A stretch of DNA of 20,713 bases from positions 1-20,713 of IMG/VR virus record IMGVR_UViG_3300047189_000004; one strand, given 5' to 3'. The notes under the pieces are model-generated. The model worked only from the letters and a program-made list of their open reading frames with translations, was not told the DNA's origin and did no database searches. Shown piece after piece: positions 1-6,041 of the stretch. Source of the stretch: a virus. The position numbers and the translations under genes were made by a program. Numbering within the stretch: position 1 is the stretch's first letter; each line of letters starts with the position of its first letter.

Positions 1-229
1 CATATGCACAAGCAGCAAGTGCCCCCGTCGTCATCGCAACAACATCACCAATCGGGGAAAGTCCTTGCGCTACGCTATCAACATACGCCTTCGTCGCAAT
101 CTGTTGGTTGCCAGTTGTGGAACCAATCCACAGACCGCCAACCGCTACGTCATGGAATCCGAGTTCACCGACGGCAAGTGCCCCTGCGTCGGTGTTTGCG
201 TTCCTGCGTACCTGTATAGTCACAGACAT
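1..229 (-). CDS. Tail fibre protein, N-terminal part (cut by window edge)
   Basis: The frame opens with ATG at 229, preceded by a near-perfect SD (GGAGGTGATGAG directly before ATG), and stays open to base 1, giving about 76 residues. It begins MSVTIQVRRNANTD and continues with VGELGFHDVAVGGLWIGS, then IATKAYVDSVAQGL. This 'gelgfd...glyiG...iaTkaYVDsvaqGL' layout is typical of the N-terminal region of phage tail fibre or receptor-binding proteins that attach to the baseplate. It starts 19 bp after the stop of the preceding collagen-motif fibre gene, so both are probably made from the same late transcript. The receptor-binding C-terminus lies outside the window. Fibre identity comes from the motif and position; the receptor is unknown. 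Confidence 0.75.
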   Translation of the reverse strand, partial: MSVTIQVRRNANTDAGALAVGELGFHDVAVGGLWIGSTTGNQQIATKAYVDSVAQGLSPIGDVVAMTTGALAACAY

Positions 230-248
230 CTCATCACCTCCAAGTGAT

Positions 249-578
249 TTATATGGGCCATATGCCGCCATCAATGTTCCCGATGGCTCCGCCTGCCGCT
301 GCGATGATCGACCAGTTGACCCCCTCAATCGGGGTGATGCCCGTGCAGGCCACAAGGCATATCCACGAGCTGCCGTTGTATGAAACGCTGTCACCGTCAA
401 CGTAGGGAGTTAGAGCGTTGTATGCTCCAAGCCAGTTGATACTTCCCGCGGGGCCTCTCGGACCCGGGACGCCGATGGTGATCTGTTCCTGTACTTCTTG
501 TGTCACCTGGATCGTGATGTTGTTGTCAATCACCGTCTGTGTCTCGACATTCTGACTGACGATATTGCCGTCAGTCAT
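249..578 (-). CDS. Small tail fibre/spike protein with collagen-like motif and CBM-like domain
   Basis: A 109-aa protein. ATG at 578 is chosen because CCGGAGGCGACCT precedes it; an in-frame ATG at 677 would give an implausible Arg-rich extension. The start overlaps the upstream stop by 8 bp. Residues about 1-35 are polar and beta-prone (NITIQVTQEVQEQITI), followed by a short collagen-like GVPGPRGPAG. A small domain then reads WLGAYNALTPYVDGDSVSYN...SSWICL...GITP, resembling the carbohydrate-binding CBM5/12-type modules often found on phage fibres (x-Y-x-x-G-D-x-V-x-Y-x-x-x-x-W). The C-terminus is Gly-rich. It probably forms a trimeric accessory fibre that contacts a surface glycan; this is inferred from motifs only. 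Confidence 0.7.
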   Translation of the reverse strand: MTDGNIVSQNVETQTVIDNNITIQVTQEVQEQITIGVPGPRGPAGSINWLGAYNALTPYVDGDSVSYNGSSWICLVACTGITPIEGVNWSIIAAAGGAIGNIDGGIWPI

Positions 579-912
579 AGGTCGCCTCCGGTTCGAGCGT
601 GATCCACCCCTTGGCAATCTTGTGAGTTTCTTCTGTATCCGCTGGCACGACCTCGACATCGAAGCGGGCGGTTGCAAAGGTCCAGGTCGCCGTTGTGGTA
701 GCGCCGATGGTCACCGTGACGAGCGTTGTATTGGCCACAGCGTCATACGTCCCCAGGACGATGCCGGCAGTCGTATCCACGTGCTTGACGAGCGTTCCCC
801 CTGACCGGACGTCAGCTCGCACCAGGAGGCCAGTCAGGTCCTCATGTGCCAGGACCGTGAAGCGGAACACGTCGCCCTGGATTGCCTTGAGTGTCACGTC
901 ATTTTTCAGCAT
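571..912 (-). CDS. Baseplate/upper-fibre-type structural protein (BppU-like N-domain)
   Basis: A 113-aa protein starting at ATG 912, with ACAGGAGGCACCC as a strong SD. The pattern is 'kaiqGDvFrFtvlahedLTGllvRADVRsGgtLV...' followed by alternating strands and '...TwtFatARFDVEVVPAD...iakGWITLEPEAT'. This resembles the small beta-sandwich found at the N-terminus of BppU-like baseplate proteins and in many stand-alone phage tail proteins, where it docks receptor-binding fibres. It ends inside the start of the collagen-motif fibre gene (8-bp overlap), consistent with coupled synthesis. The family assignment is by motif resemblance only; it could be another small beta-rich virion protein. Confidence 0.65.
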   Translation of the reverse strand: MLKNDVTLKAIQGDVFRFTVLAHEDLTGLLVRADVRSGGTLVKHVDTTAGIVLGTYDAVANTTLVTVTIGATTTATWTFATARFDVEVVPADTEETHKIAKGWITLEPEATYD

Positions 913-933
913 GGGTGCCTCCTGTCAATCTGT

Positions 934-966
934 TCCCGGCTTCTGCCTAGCCCACGGGAGCCGGGA
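934..966 (-). promoter_or_regulatory. Stem-loop between holin and fibre genes
   Basis: An 8-bp perfect inverted repeat (TCCCGGCT/AGCCGGGA, 934-941 with 959-966) encloses a 17-nt loop in the 61-bp gap between the holin-like stop (974) and the next ATG (912). No U-run follows, so it is not a classical intrinsic terminator. It may be an RNA-stability element or chance. Confidence 0.35.
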
Positions 967-973
967 CGGTCAG

Positions 974-1369
974 TTAGGCTAATGGCGGCCCTGTCGGCGT
1001 TGTTGGCGGAACGATCGGCTTGCCAGCATCGATAATAGGTACTGCCTTGTCGACGTAGAGCACCTGCTTCAAGTCGACCGTCGCTTGCTTTTCGACCGGA
1101 GTCGTCAACAGGTAGGGCGACCAGATCTGCTTAAAGGCCAATTCTGTCTCACCAAGAATAGCTCCCAGGATATAGGGGAGATTGCCAGCTGCGATCACCT
1201 TGGCGAGCGACCCGTCCAACCACATGACGAGGAACGCCAGACCAACTGACAGTGCGAAAGCAATCAACTGCTTGACACGGCCATCCCACCCTTTCTTGAG
1301 CAGGACAGACGCGATGATGGGCGCGAAGAACCCAACCACCCATATCCACACACTCGGTAGATTTGCCAT
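974..1369 (-). CDS. Holin-like small membrane protein
   Basis: A 131-aa protein. ATG at 1369 is supported by TAGGAGGAACT immediately upstream; the SD begins with the amidase stop codon itself. Hydrophobic stretches lie at residues about 7-24 (VWIWVVGFFAPIIASVLL) and 34-50 (QLIAFALSVGLAFLVMWL), with a weaker one at about 56-72. They are followed by a soluble tail with charged residues and a Pro-rich end (PIVPPTTPTGPP). Position directly after the amidase and two or three membrane segments fit a class I/II holin that permeabilises the inner membrane at lysis. No specific holin family was recognised, and the long C-terminal tail is unusual. Another phage membrane protein is possible. Confidence 0.6.
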   Translation of the reverse strand: MANLPSVWIWVVGFFAPIIASVLLKKGWDGRVKQLIAFALSVGLAFLVMWLDGSLAKVIAAGNLPYILGAILGETELAFKQIWSPYLLTTPVEKQATVDLKQVLYVDKAVPIIDAGKPIVPPTTPTGPPLA

Positions 1370-1377
1370 AGTTCCTC

Positions 1378-2076
1378 CTACACCTTTCGGTGCTCGAGAT
1401 TGTAGAATGCCCAGGCGAGAACGTCGTAGGTAACCGGCGTGTTGCCTTTCGTCGCCAGACCGATGATGCCTTCGTCTGCGTTCCATTTCCTCACGTCGGC
1501 TGTCGTCACCGCCGGCTGTGCCAACTCGCGGGCCTGGAGGACTTTCAGGATCGTGTCGAACTGGAACAGGGCCCCTGGGCAGTTGGGTTTGTTGATGGGG
1601 CTGATCTGGTAGTGTCCGACGATGTGCGCCCGGTCCAGTGGGATGATCGTGCCATAGATGCGCTTGACCTCACTCCGTATCCAGGCGATCAGGTCTATTG
1701 TCGTGGCCAGTTGCTTGACCGTGAGCTTGCCCTTCGTCGTTGCCCACACGCCCTCATGCTCAATACTAATGGTGTACTTGTTGGCATTGACCCCTCTTGT
1801 CACGACAGCGGACAGGGTCGAGTGTCCGTAATAATTGCTGTCCGATGCCTTATCGCTCGTTCCATTCCCCCAAGCTGTATCCTCAATGGAGACCAATTGC
1901 GTAACGCGCCCATCCTGCGCCACGACAAAGTGAGCCGAAGCCTGAGCGGAAGGATTGCACAGCCATGAAACGGCACCCGCGAAGGCACCATCTGTGATAT
2001 GACAGACGATGATGTCGGGCTTCCAGCCGTCGCGGCCGGCGTCCTTGTTTACTGAAATCTGTTGAGCAATGTTCGT
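1378..2076 (-). CDS. N-acetylmuramoyl-L-alanine amidase (Amidase_2/PGRP endolysin), non-canonical start
   Basis: Phage endolysin of the zinc-dependent amidase_2/PGRP fold, cleaving the MurNAc-L-Ala bond of peptidoglycan. The first GTG start (1923) would delete the first zinc ligand. Reading the frame upstream gives TNIAQQISVNKDAGRDGWKP, then DIIVCHITDGAFAGAVSWLC, joining AHFVVAQDGRVTQLV. This restores the ligands: His in VCHITDG, His in HIVGHYQIS and Cys in NKPNCPG, plus the expected DTAWGNG and SIEHEG segments. The frame is open only back to TAG at 2088-2086 and contains no ATG, GTG or TTG before the His. An SD (TAGGAGG) lies 5 nt before ACG at 2076, so ACG (a mutated ATG?) or ATT at 2070 is the likely start. 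The coordinates use ACG, giving about 232 aa. The C-terminal about 45 residues look like a small extra domain. Confidence 0.85.
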   Translation of the reverse strand, partial: TNIAQQISVNKDAGRDGWKPDIIVCHITDGAFAGAVSWLCNPSAQASAHFVVAQDGRVTQLVSIEDTAWGNGTSDKASDSNYYGHSTLSAVVTRGVNANKYTISIEHEGVWATTKGKLTVKQLATTIDLIAWIRSEVKRIYGTIIPLDRAHIVGHYQISPINKPNCPGALFQFDTILKVLQARELAQPAVTTADVRKWNADEGIIGLATKGNTPVTYDVLAWAFYNLEHRKV

Positions 2077-2085
2077 ACCGGCCTC

Positions 2086-2799
2086 CTACTTCGGCTCGTC
2101 GAGATAAGACACTGGCACGTCCATCCACGTGAACGCATACCGCTCAAGACCCTTGCAGATGCCGTAGCCCACGAAGCGGAAGTATTTGCCTCCGACGGTG
2201 AACTCATGCTCTCCGACCTTGAGGGTGGCCTTTGCGCCGTCCGCGTGGTCAGGGACGTCGATGATGTCCGGCGCCTGGGTGACGATCGGCTCCGGGAAGT
2301 CCTCCTGGGTTCCGTTCGCGTGCTGCATGATGGCCTGAGCCGCGTCCACCATTGGTGTCCAAACACGCGGAACGGCCACAAGCGCAGCCAGGACGATGTC
2401 GTTCAGCTCGACCACCCCGATGTTCTGGAGCTTGACCTTCTCCGCGTCAGACAGGGCAGCGACCTTCTCGGGTTCGTCCAGCCATGCGAGGGCATTGAAC
2501 TTGGCGTCCGTTGTGACCGGATGAACGCCCTGACCCAGCGTGGGCCGAGTGCCGATGGTCCCGAGCGATTCCAGCGTGAACGTGACCGGGATCTTGGACG
2601 CGGGCCTGCCATACGCTCCGGTGCACTCGTAGATCGGCGGGACGCTGACCGGCTCGTGCAGGGTCAGTTCCTTCGTGCCGAGATGCCCGGACTCATTGAC
2701 GGTCTCAACCTTGCCGTCCTTGCCCAGCCAGACCTCAATCTGCAAGGTCTTGGTCTTCTGTTCCTGAACGTCTTCCGGTGTTCCATGATTGTGCATCAT
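2086..2799 (-). CDS. Unrecognised late phage protein
   Basis: A 237-aa protein from ATG 2799, chosen because AAAGGAGAACGGA precedes it; the first codons read MMHNHGTPEDVQEQ. No family is recognised. The body has a beta-rich N-terminal half (LQIEVWLGKDGKVETVNESG), a helical middle with LSDAEKVKLQNIGVVELNDI and a C-terminal beta region (GEHEFTVGGKYFRFVGYGI). It has no membrane segment or signal peptide and few cysteines. It lies between a membrane-anchored protein and the amidase. It ends in TAG in the same frame as the amidase, and the TAG forms part of the amidase SD. Role unknown; a tail or lysis accessory function is possible from position only. Confidence 0.6.
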   Translation of the reverse strand: MMHNHGTPEDVQEQKTKTLQIEVWLGKDGKVETVNESGHLGTKELTLHEPVSVPPIYECTGAYGRPASKIPVTFTLESLGTIGTRPTLGQGVHPVTTDAKFNALAWLDEPEKVAALSDAEKVKLQNIGVVELNDIVLAALVAVPRVWTPMVDAAQAIMQHANGTQEDFPEPIVTQAPDIIDVPDHADGAKATLKVGEHEFTVGGKYFRFVGYGICKGLERYAFTWMDVPVSYLDEPK

Positions 2800-2824
2800 T
2801 CCGTTCTCCTTTGGCTCTGTGAGC

Positions 2825-3280
2825 CTACTTCTGTAGTAGCGATGCCACCCAAATGATGGCACCGACAACCGCCGTCAAAAGCAAGTATTCAACAATCTTC
2901 CAACCGATAGCAAGCATGGGCTTCTTTGCTTCAACCTCCGTAGTGTTCACGGCCTTGAGGTCTTTGATGTCTGCTGTAGCAGCCTTGACTTCCGTGATGT
3001 TCTCACCCTGTTTCACTTGCAGAGAAGCGACTGCCGTTGTCAGGAGACCAATCTGCGTGAGCATCGCCGTCTGTGCAACCACGGTATCGCCCGTAATCTT
3101 GCCATTCTCCCCTAGCCGCTTTACCAGCCCGACATCGGGGTCAGAGATAATCCAGAGGATCTTGTCCATCGCCTTGCTAATCTTGTCGATGACGTCCGCC
3201 TGCGACCTGATCTGCTCCGAGAGGACGCCGCTGTTCACGTTGCCGCTACCATCACCCATGTACGTCTGATTGTCGGTCAT
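2825..3280 (-). CDS. Tail-anchored coiled-coil membrane protein (XhlA-like lysis accessory?)
   Basis: A 151-aa protein with ATG at 3280 after CAGGAGGTTGAA. The N-terminal about 110 residues are polar and helical with heptad-like spacing (LSEQIRSQADVIDKISKAMD; VASLQVKQGENITEVKAATA). A single C-terminal membrane segment spans about residues 121-147 (IGWKIVEYLLLTAVVGAIIW) and ends in a Lys. Soluble coiled coil plus C-terminal anchor is the architecture of XhlA-type phage proteins, which assist holin/endolysin lysis. Position upstream of the amidase and holin agrees. At 151 aa it is longer than typical XhlA, so the assignment is architectural only. Confidence 0.6.
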   Translation of the reverse strand: MTDNQTYMGDGSGNVNSGVLSEQIRSQADVIDKISKAMDKILWIISDPDVGLVKRLGENGKITGDTVVAQTAMLTQIGLLTTAVASLQVKQGENITEVKAATADIKDLKAVNTTEVEAKKPMLAIGWKIVEYLLLTAVVGAIIWVASLLQK

Positions 3281-3298
3281 TTCAACCTCCTGCGTCTG

Positions 3299-3315
3299 GT
3301 GGGGTCGATCCCCAC
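3299..3315 (-). repeat. Short GC-rich hairpin in intergenic gap
   Basis: A perfect 6-bp stem, GTGGGG/CCCCAC, with a 5-nt loop in the 57-bp gap between the InlB-repeat gene stop (3338) and the next ATG (3280). There is no U-tract. It could be a weak RNA-processing or stability element. Confidence 0.3.
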
Positions 3316-3337
3316 GGCTTCATATCGCGTATGGCGG

Positions 3338-4342
3338 TCATACGACTTCCTTGACCTTGGACAACCGGACTCGACCAACCCATCGCCAGACCTTTGCGAT
3401 ACAGGCGTTGATCGTGAAGTAGGCGATGATGTCTCTGTCTTCATGGACATTCGTATCGGTTCGCGGGTTCTGTGTTCCGTTGATAACGGTATCTCTCGTC
3501 CAGTAGGTGAAGGAGTACCCAGTATCGGGGATTGCCTCTACGGGAGTTCCATCCTCGCCATCATCAATCTGTTGTGGGGAATCTCCGGATACTTCTCCGT
3601 GTGCATCGGCACTATAAGTAAGAATCCACACCGCAAGAAACATGGCCGTCGTCGTGATGTCGGCCTGTACATTCAAGTCTTGCCGTGCCGCCACAATGCT
3701 GTCGTTGTCGCTCCACTTTAGAAAGCGATAATGCTCATCAGGAACAGCGACCACTTCGGTACCATCGTCTCCTTGCTCAACCTCTTGTATAAGAGTTCCA
3801 GTAATTGAACCGTGATCTCCTTCAATGTATGTCAGCGTGAAGTCCAAAATGAATAATGCAGTAAGCGTAAGGCTGGCGTGGACATCCACGTCGCATCGCG
3901 TTGGGGTTGCAAGATCGTCATCCCATTTATCGAATGTATATCCCGCATCAGCAACGGCCTCTACGGGAGTTCCATCTGCCCCATCGTCGATATGAATTTG
4001 ACTGGCATTGCCAAGGATGGTCCCGTGGTCAGCAAGATATGTCAGAGTCCATGTCGGGTAGTTGGAGCCGCTGAACGTAATATCACAACAAATGATATGC
4101 CCATACGTTGGGTCCCCTTCATTCCCGACACCGATATTGTGAAAGGTATAGGAACCAAGAGCGGGATCAACGTCAATCCAATGGTATTGCCAGTAGTCTG
4201 ATACCGAAACGAAAAGCGTTGTTTCTCCGCTTGCCGGAACCCATGTAATTGTCAGGTCAGAACCGTATGCGACCTCCGTTATAACTTGTGTAAGCGGCGA
4301 TACGATTCCGTTTCCACTCCGCCAACGCCATATTTGGCTCAT
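3338..4342 (-). CDS. Tail-tip/adhesion protein with three divergent InlB B-repeats
   Basis: A 334-aa protein starting at ATG 4342, overlapping the previous stop as ATGA. Residues about 99-164, 169-235 and 240-310 are three copies of a divergent InlB B-type (beta-grasp) repeat. The pattern is (T/S)LTY.....HG.I.G...Q....G.DGT.VEAV.D.GY.F..W.D.......R.D..V.....LTA.F. Copy 1 has GADGTPVEAVADAGYTFDKW and copy 3 has GEDGTPVEAIPDTGYSFTYW. Residues 1-98 are a separate beta-rich domain. Short aromatic motifs, IWRWRSG and VWRWVG, lie at the two ends. In secreted proteins these repeats act in adhesion; here, after the tail hub, the protein is probably a virion-exposed adhesin. Its DNA is locally poorer in GC than the head genes (25/60 at 3781-3840 against 37/60 at 14461-14520), suggesting separate acquisition. 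Confidence 0.75.
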   Translation of the reverse strand: MSQIWRWRSGNGIVSPLTQVITEVAYGSDLTITWVPASGETTLFVSVSDYWQYHWIDVDPALGSYTFHNIGVGNEGDPTYGHIICCDITFSGSNYPTWTLTYLADHGTILGNASQIHIDDGADGTPVEAVADAGYTFDKWDDDLATPTRCDVDVHASLTLTALFILDFTLTYIEGDHGSITGTLIQEVEQGDDGTEVVAVPDEHYRFLKWSDNDSIVAARQDLNVQADITTTAMFLAVWILTYSADAHGEVSGDSPQQIDDGEDGTPVEAIPDTGYSFTYWTRDTVINGTQNPRTDTNVHEDRDIIAYFTINACIAKVWRWVGRVRLSKVKEVV

Positions 4343-4677
4343 GCTTCTACCTCAATTCCCATACCTGTCGCTCGCCAGTTGACCGTGACAGATGGACCAC
4401 CACCGCCTGTCGGGCAATAATAACCGTCGACGATAAACCCCACCGTGATGTCTGCTCCAACATAGAAGTCATAGGCATCCTGAAGCAAGGCTTGAACGCT
4501 CGCAACGGGCATACCCGAGGAACACATGGCGGTCAAGAGAACGGTAGGCGGGCCGACGAACTTGGCACCGAACACGATCTGCGTCCCGGTAACCGTACCG
4601 TGCTTGTCCAGGGAGACGATCGCTCCGGTATAGGACTTGATAGCGCCGTTGATGAGTTCGTTACCCCGGCTGCTCAT
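4339..4677 (-). CDS. Small tail protein with H-type-lectin-like domain
   Basis: A 112-aa protein from ATG 4677, coupled by ATGA overlaps on both sides. After an N-terminal linker (MSSRGNELINGAIKSYTG), residues about 30-105 read 'TQIVFGAKFVGPPTVLLTAM....ITVGFIVDGYYCP....VTVNWRATGMG'. The 'v.F...F..pP.V.lt......it..GF.v......vnWrAtG' layout resembles H-type lectin domains, known as sugar-binding modules in discoidins and snail agglutinin and found on phage tail tips. It could bind a host-surface glycan. The resemblance is by eye, and some tail proteins share such a beta-sandwich without binding sugar. Confidence 0.55.
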   Translation of the reverse strand: MSSRGNELINGAIKSYTGAIVSLDKHGTVTGTQIVFGAKFVGPPTVLLTAMCSSGMPVASVQALLQDAYDFYVGADITVGFIVDGYYCPTGGGGPSVTVNWRATGMGIEVEA

Positions 4678-5702
4678 ACGACCATCGCCTCGAGGGTCGT
4701 GGTGACTTCGGTGCCTACGATATCGATGATCGAACTCACGACCTTGTACAAGCCGGGCTGCCCGTTGATGTCGGTCCAGCCGAAGGACCGCCAGAGCGTG
4801 TCAGGAAGGAAGCCCAGGCGCTTGACGGTGAGACCTTGCGCTGCCTGCCGGTCGAGCTTGTAGAGTTCGTCGGCCATGTCCTGCAGCTTGGTGTCCTTGA
4901 GCTGCCAGACCTCGGCAAGGAATGGGTTGACCTTCTTGCTCAGGTTGAAGTTGGTGAGGTCCGGCGTAGTGCCGCTCATGCCCGCGATCTTGCCGGTGCC
5001 GGTGTTGCTGTTGGCCACCACGACGTCCGAGTGGATCTGCTTGTAGTGGATGCCATACGAGGCGCCCATGAGCAGCGGTTCGACCTCCGAGAGCGCAATG
5101 GTGCCGATAGGCGACGTGTAGCAGGGAGCGATGACCGCGAACCGCCCCGTCTCCGGCACGGCGTAGATCACGTAGCCCAGCCATTGCAGGATCTGCTGAA
5201 TCTCTGCCAGGTAGGTCGAGTTCGCCATCAAATAGATGCCCCCGTCACAGACGGCGCTCATGAGTGTCGTATTGGTCACCAGGATGTCGCAACTGATACC
5301 GGACAGGGTCGAGACGGCAGTGACCAGTGCCTGCAAAAGCTCGCCAACGGTGCTCGACGGCGTCAAGCCAAAGTCGGTACTGGACTTCTGGATGAGCGGA
5401 AGTTTCCACGCGGAGAGTCGGTCGCTGAGCGGCAAGTTGCTTGTGACACCGTCCTTGAGTCGCTCCACCGTTCGGTCGTCCAGTTCGTAGTGATACGTGG
5501 TGTCGTTCACCGTAATGAGCCATTCCCCGGCCAGGTTGCGGATGTCCATGACCGGCGACGGCTCAAAGCCTTCGAGCGTCGCGCCACCGCCGTCAAAGAT
5601 GCCAGTCTTGAGCTGGATGTGCAGCGGCTTGTAGTACGCGGAGGTCAGCACCCCATAGTGCGGGGCGGCGATCGCTATGTCGGGGATCCTTACGGTCGCC
5701 AT
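4674..5702 (-). CDS. Tail hub / tail-tip structural protein
   Basis: A 342-aa protein starting at ATG 5702, preceded by GTGGAGCT, and overlapping the preceding gene by 13 bp. It opens with strand-rich sequence (MATVRIPDIAIAAPHYGVL) and has a mid-region 'LAEIQQILQWLGYVIYAVPETGRFAVIAP'. That motif, seen in gp27/late-control-D-like hub proteins, is a helix followed by a strand that evaluates a local function. The C-terminus (GLYKVVSSIIDIVGTEVTTTLEAMVV) is also hub-like. Position two genes after the tape measure supports a Tal/hub-type tip protein forming the distal ring. No peptidase or lysin motif is seen. Identity rests mainly on position and general fold features. Confidence 0.6.
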   Translation of the reverse strand: MATVRIPDIAIAAPHYGVLTSAYYKPLHIQLKTGIFDGGGATLEGFEPSPVMDIRNLAGEWLITVNDTTYHYELDDRTVERLKDGVTSNLPLSDRLSAWKLPLIQKSSTDFGLTPSSTVGELLQALVTAVSTLSGISCDILVTNTTLMSAVCDGGIYLMANSTYLAEIQQILQWLGYVIYAVPETGRFAVIAPCYTSPIGTIALSEVEPLLMGASYGIHYKQIHSDVVVANSNTGTGKIAGMSGTTPDLTNFNLSKKVNPFLAEVWQLKDTKLQDMADELYKLDRQAAQGLTVKRLGFLPDTLWRSFGWTDINGQPGLYKVVSSIIDIVGTEVTTTLEAMVV

Positions 5703-6040
5703 AGCTCCACGCTCACGAGGTTCTGCTTTGCCGTGTCTCGGCTGTCGTTGCTACAGATGACCTGCGCGTCGACACTCAGAAGTGAATACGTGTGCCCGTC
5801 GAAGGAGATCTCGTCCTCGCCGTCCTTGAGCCCTGCCATGAGCGTGGTGTACTGTGCCGCTCCGACAACGTGGAGGACGACACGCCGCTTGTAGTAGCCC
5901 ATGCCGCGCATGGAGAGAGCTTCCCGAAGACCCGCCACGATGGAACCCACCGGCGTCCAGACGTCGCCGGGCGTCGTCTCTTCGACGTACGTGCACGCGC
6001 CCGTCCTGGTCGTGTCGTTTGGGAGTGCGTAGCTGCTCAC
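5690..6040 (-). CDS. Distal-tail-type protein following the tape measure
   Basis: A 116-aa protein. GTG at 6040 is favoured: it lies one base after the tape-measure stop and is preceded by TCGGAGGGTGAC (SD spacing 5 nt). An in-frame GTG at 6061 would add seven residues. Sequence: SSYALPNDTTRTGACTYVEE, with VGSIVAGLREALSMRGMGYY and SFDGHTYSLLSVDAQVICSN further on, and a C-terminal NLVSVELWRP. In siphophages the gene between tape measure and hub usually encodes the distal tail (Dit) protein, but 116 aa is short for Dit and no signature was recognised. Structural tail role inferred from position. Confidence 0.5.
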   Translation of the reverse strand: MSSYALPNDTTRTGACTYVEETTPGDVWTPVGSIVAGLREALSMRGMGYYKRRVVLHVVGAAQYTTLMAGLKDGEDEISFDGHTYSLLSVDAQVICSNDSRDTAKQNLVSVELWRP

Positions 6041-6041
6041 G

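Noticed and set aside
2062-2856. Plus-strand open frame of 264 codons opposite the 237-aa protein
   Set aside because: The minus-strand frame has a strong SD and fits the operon; the plus product is Arg/Asp/Val-rich shadow sequence.
3299-3315. T-arm-like stem (GTGGG, loop GTCGATC, CCCAC), suggestive of a tRNA 3' half
   Set aside because: The loop lacks the TTC consensus, and no anticodon or D arm can be built upstream, where the sequence is protein-coding on the other strand.
4836-5894. Long plus-strand open frame (352 codons) opposite the tail hub and distal-tail genes
   Set aside because: It is antisense to well-packed minus-strand genes with SD sites and coupling. Its product is Arg/Val/His/Asp-rich low-complexity sequence typical of a GC-rich shadow frame.
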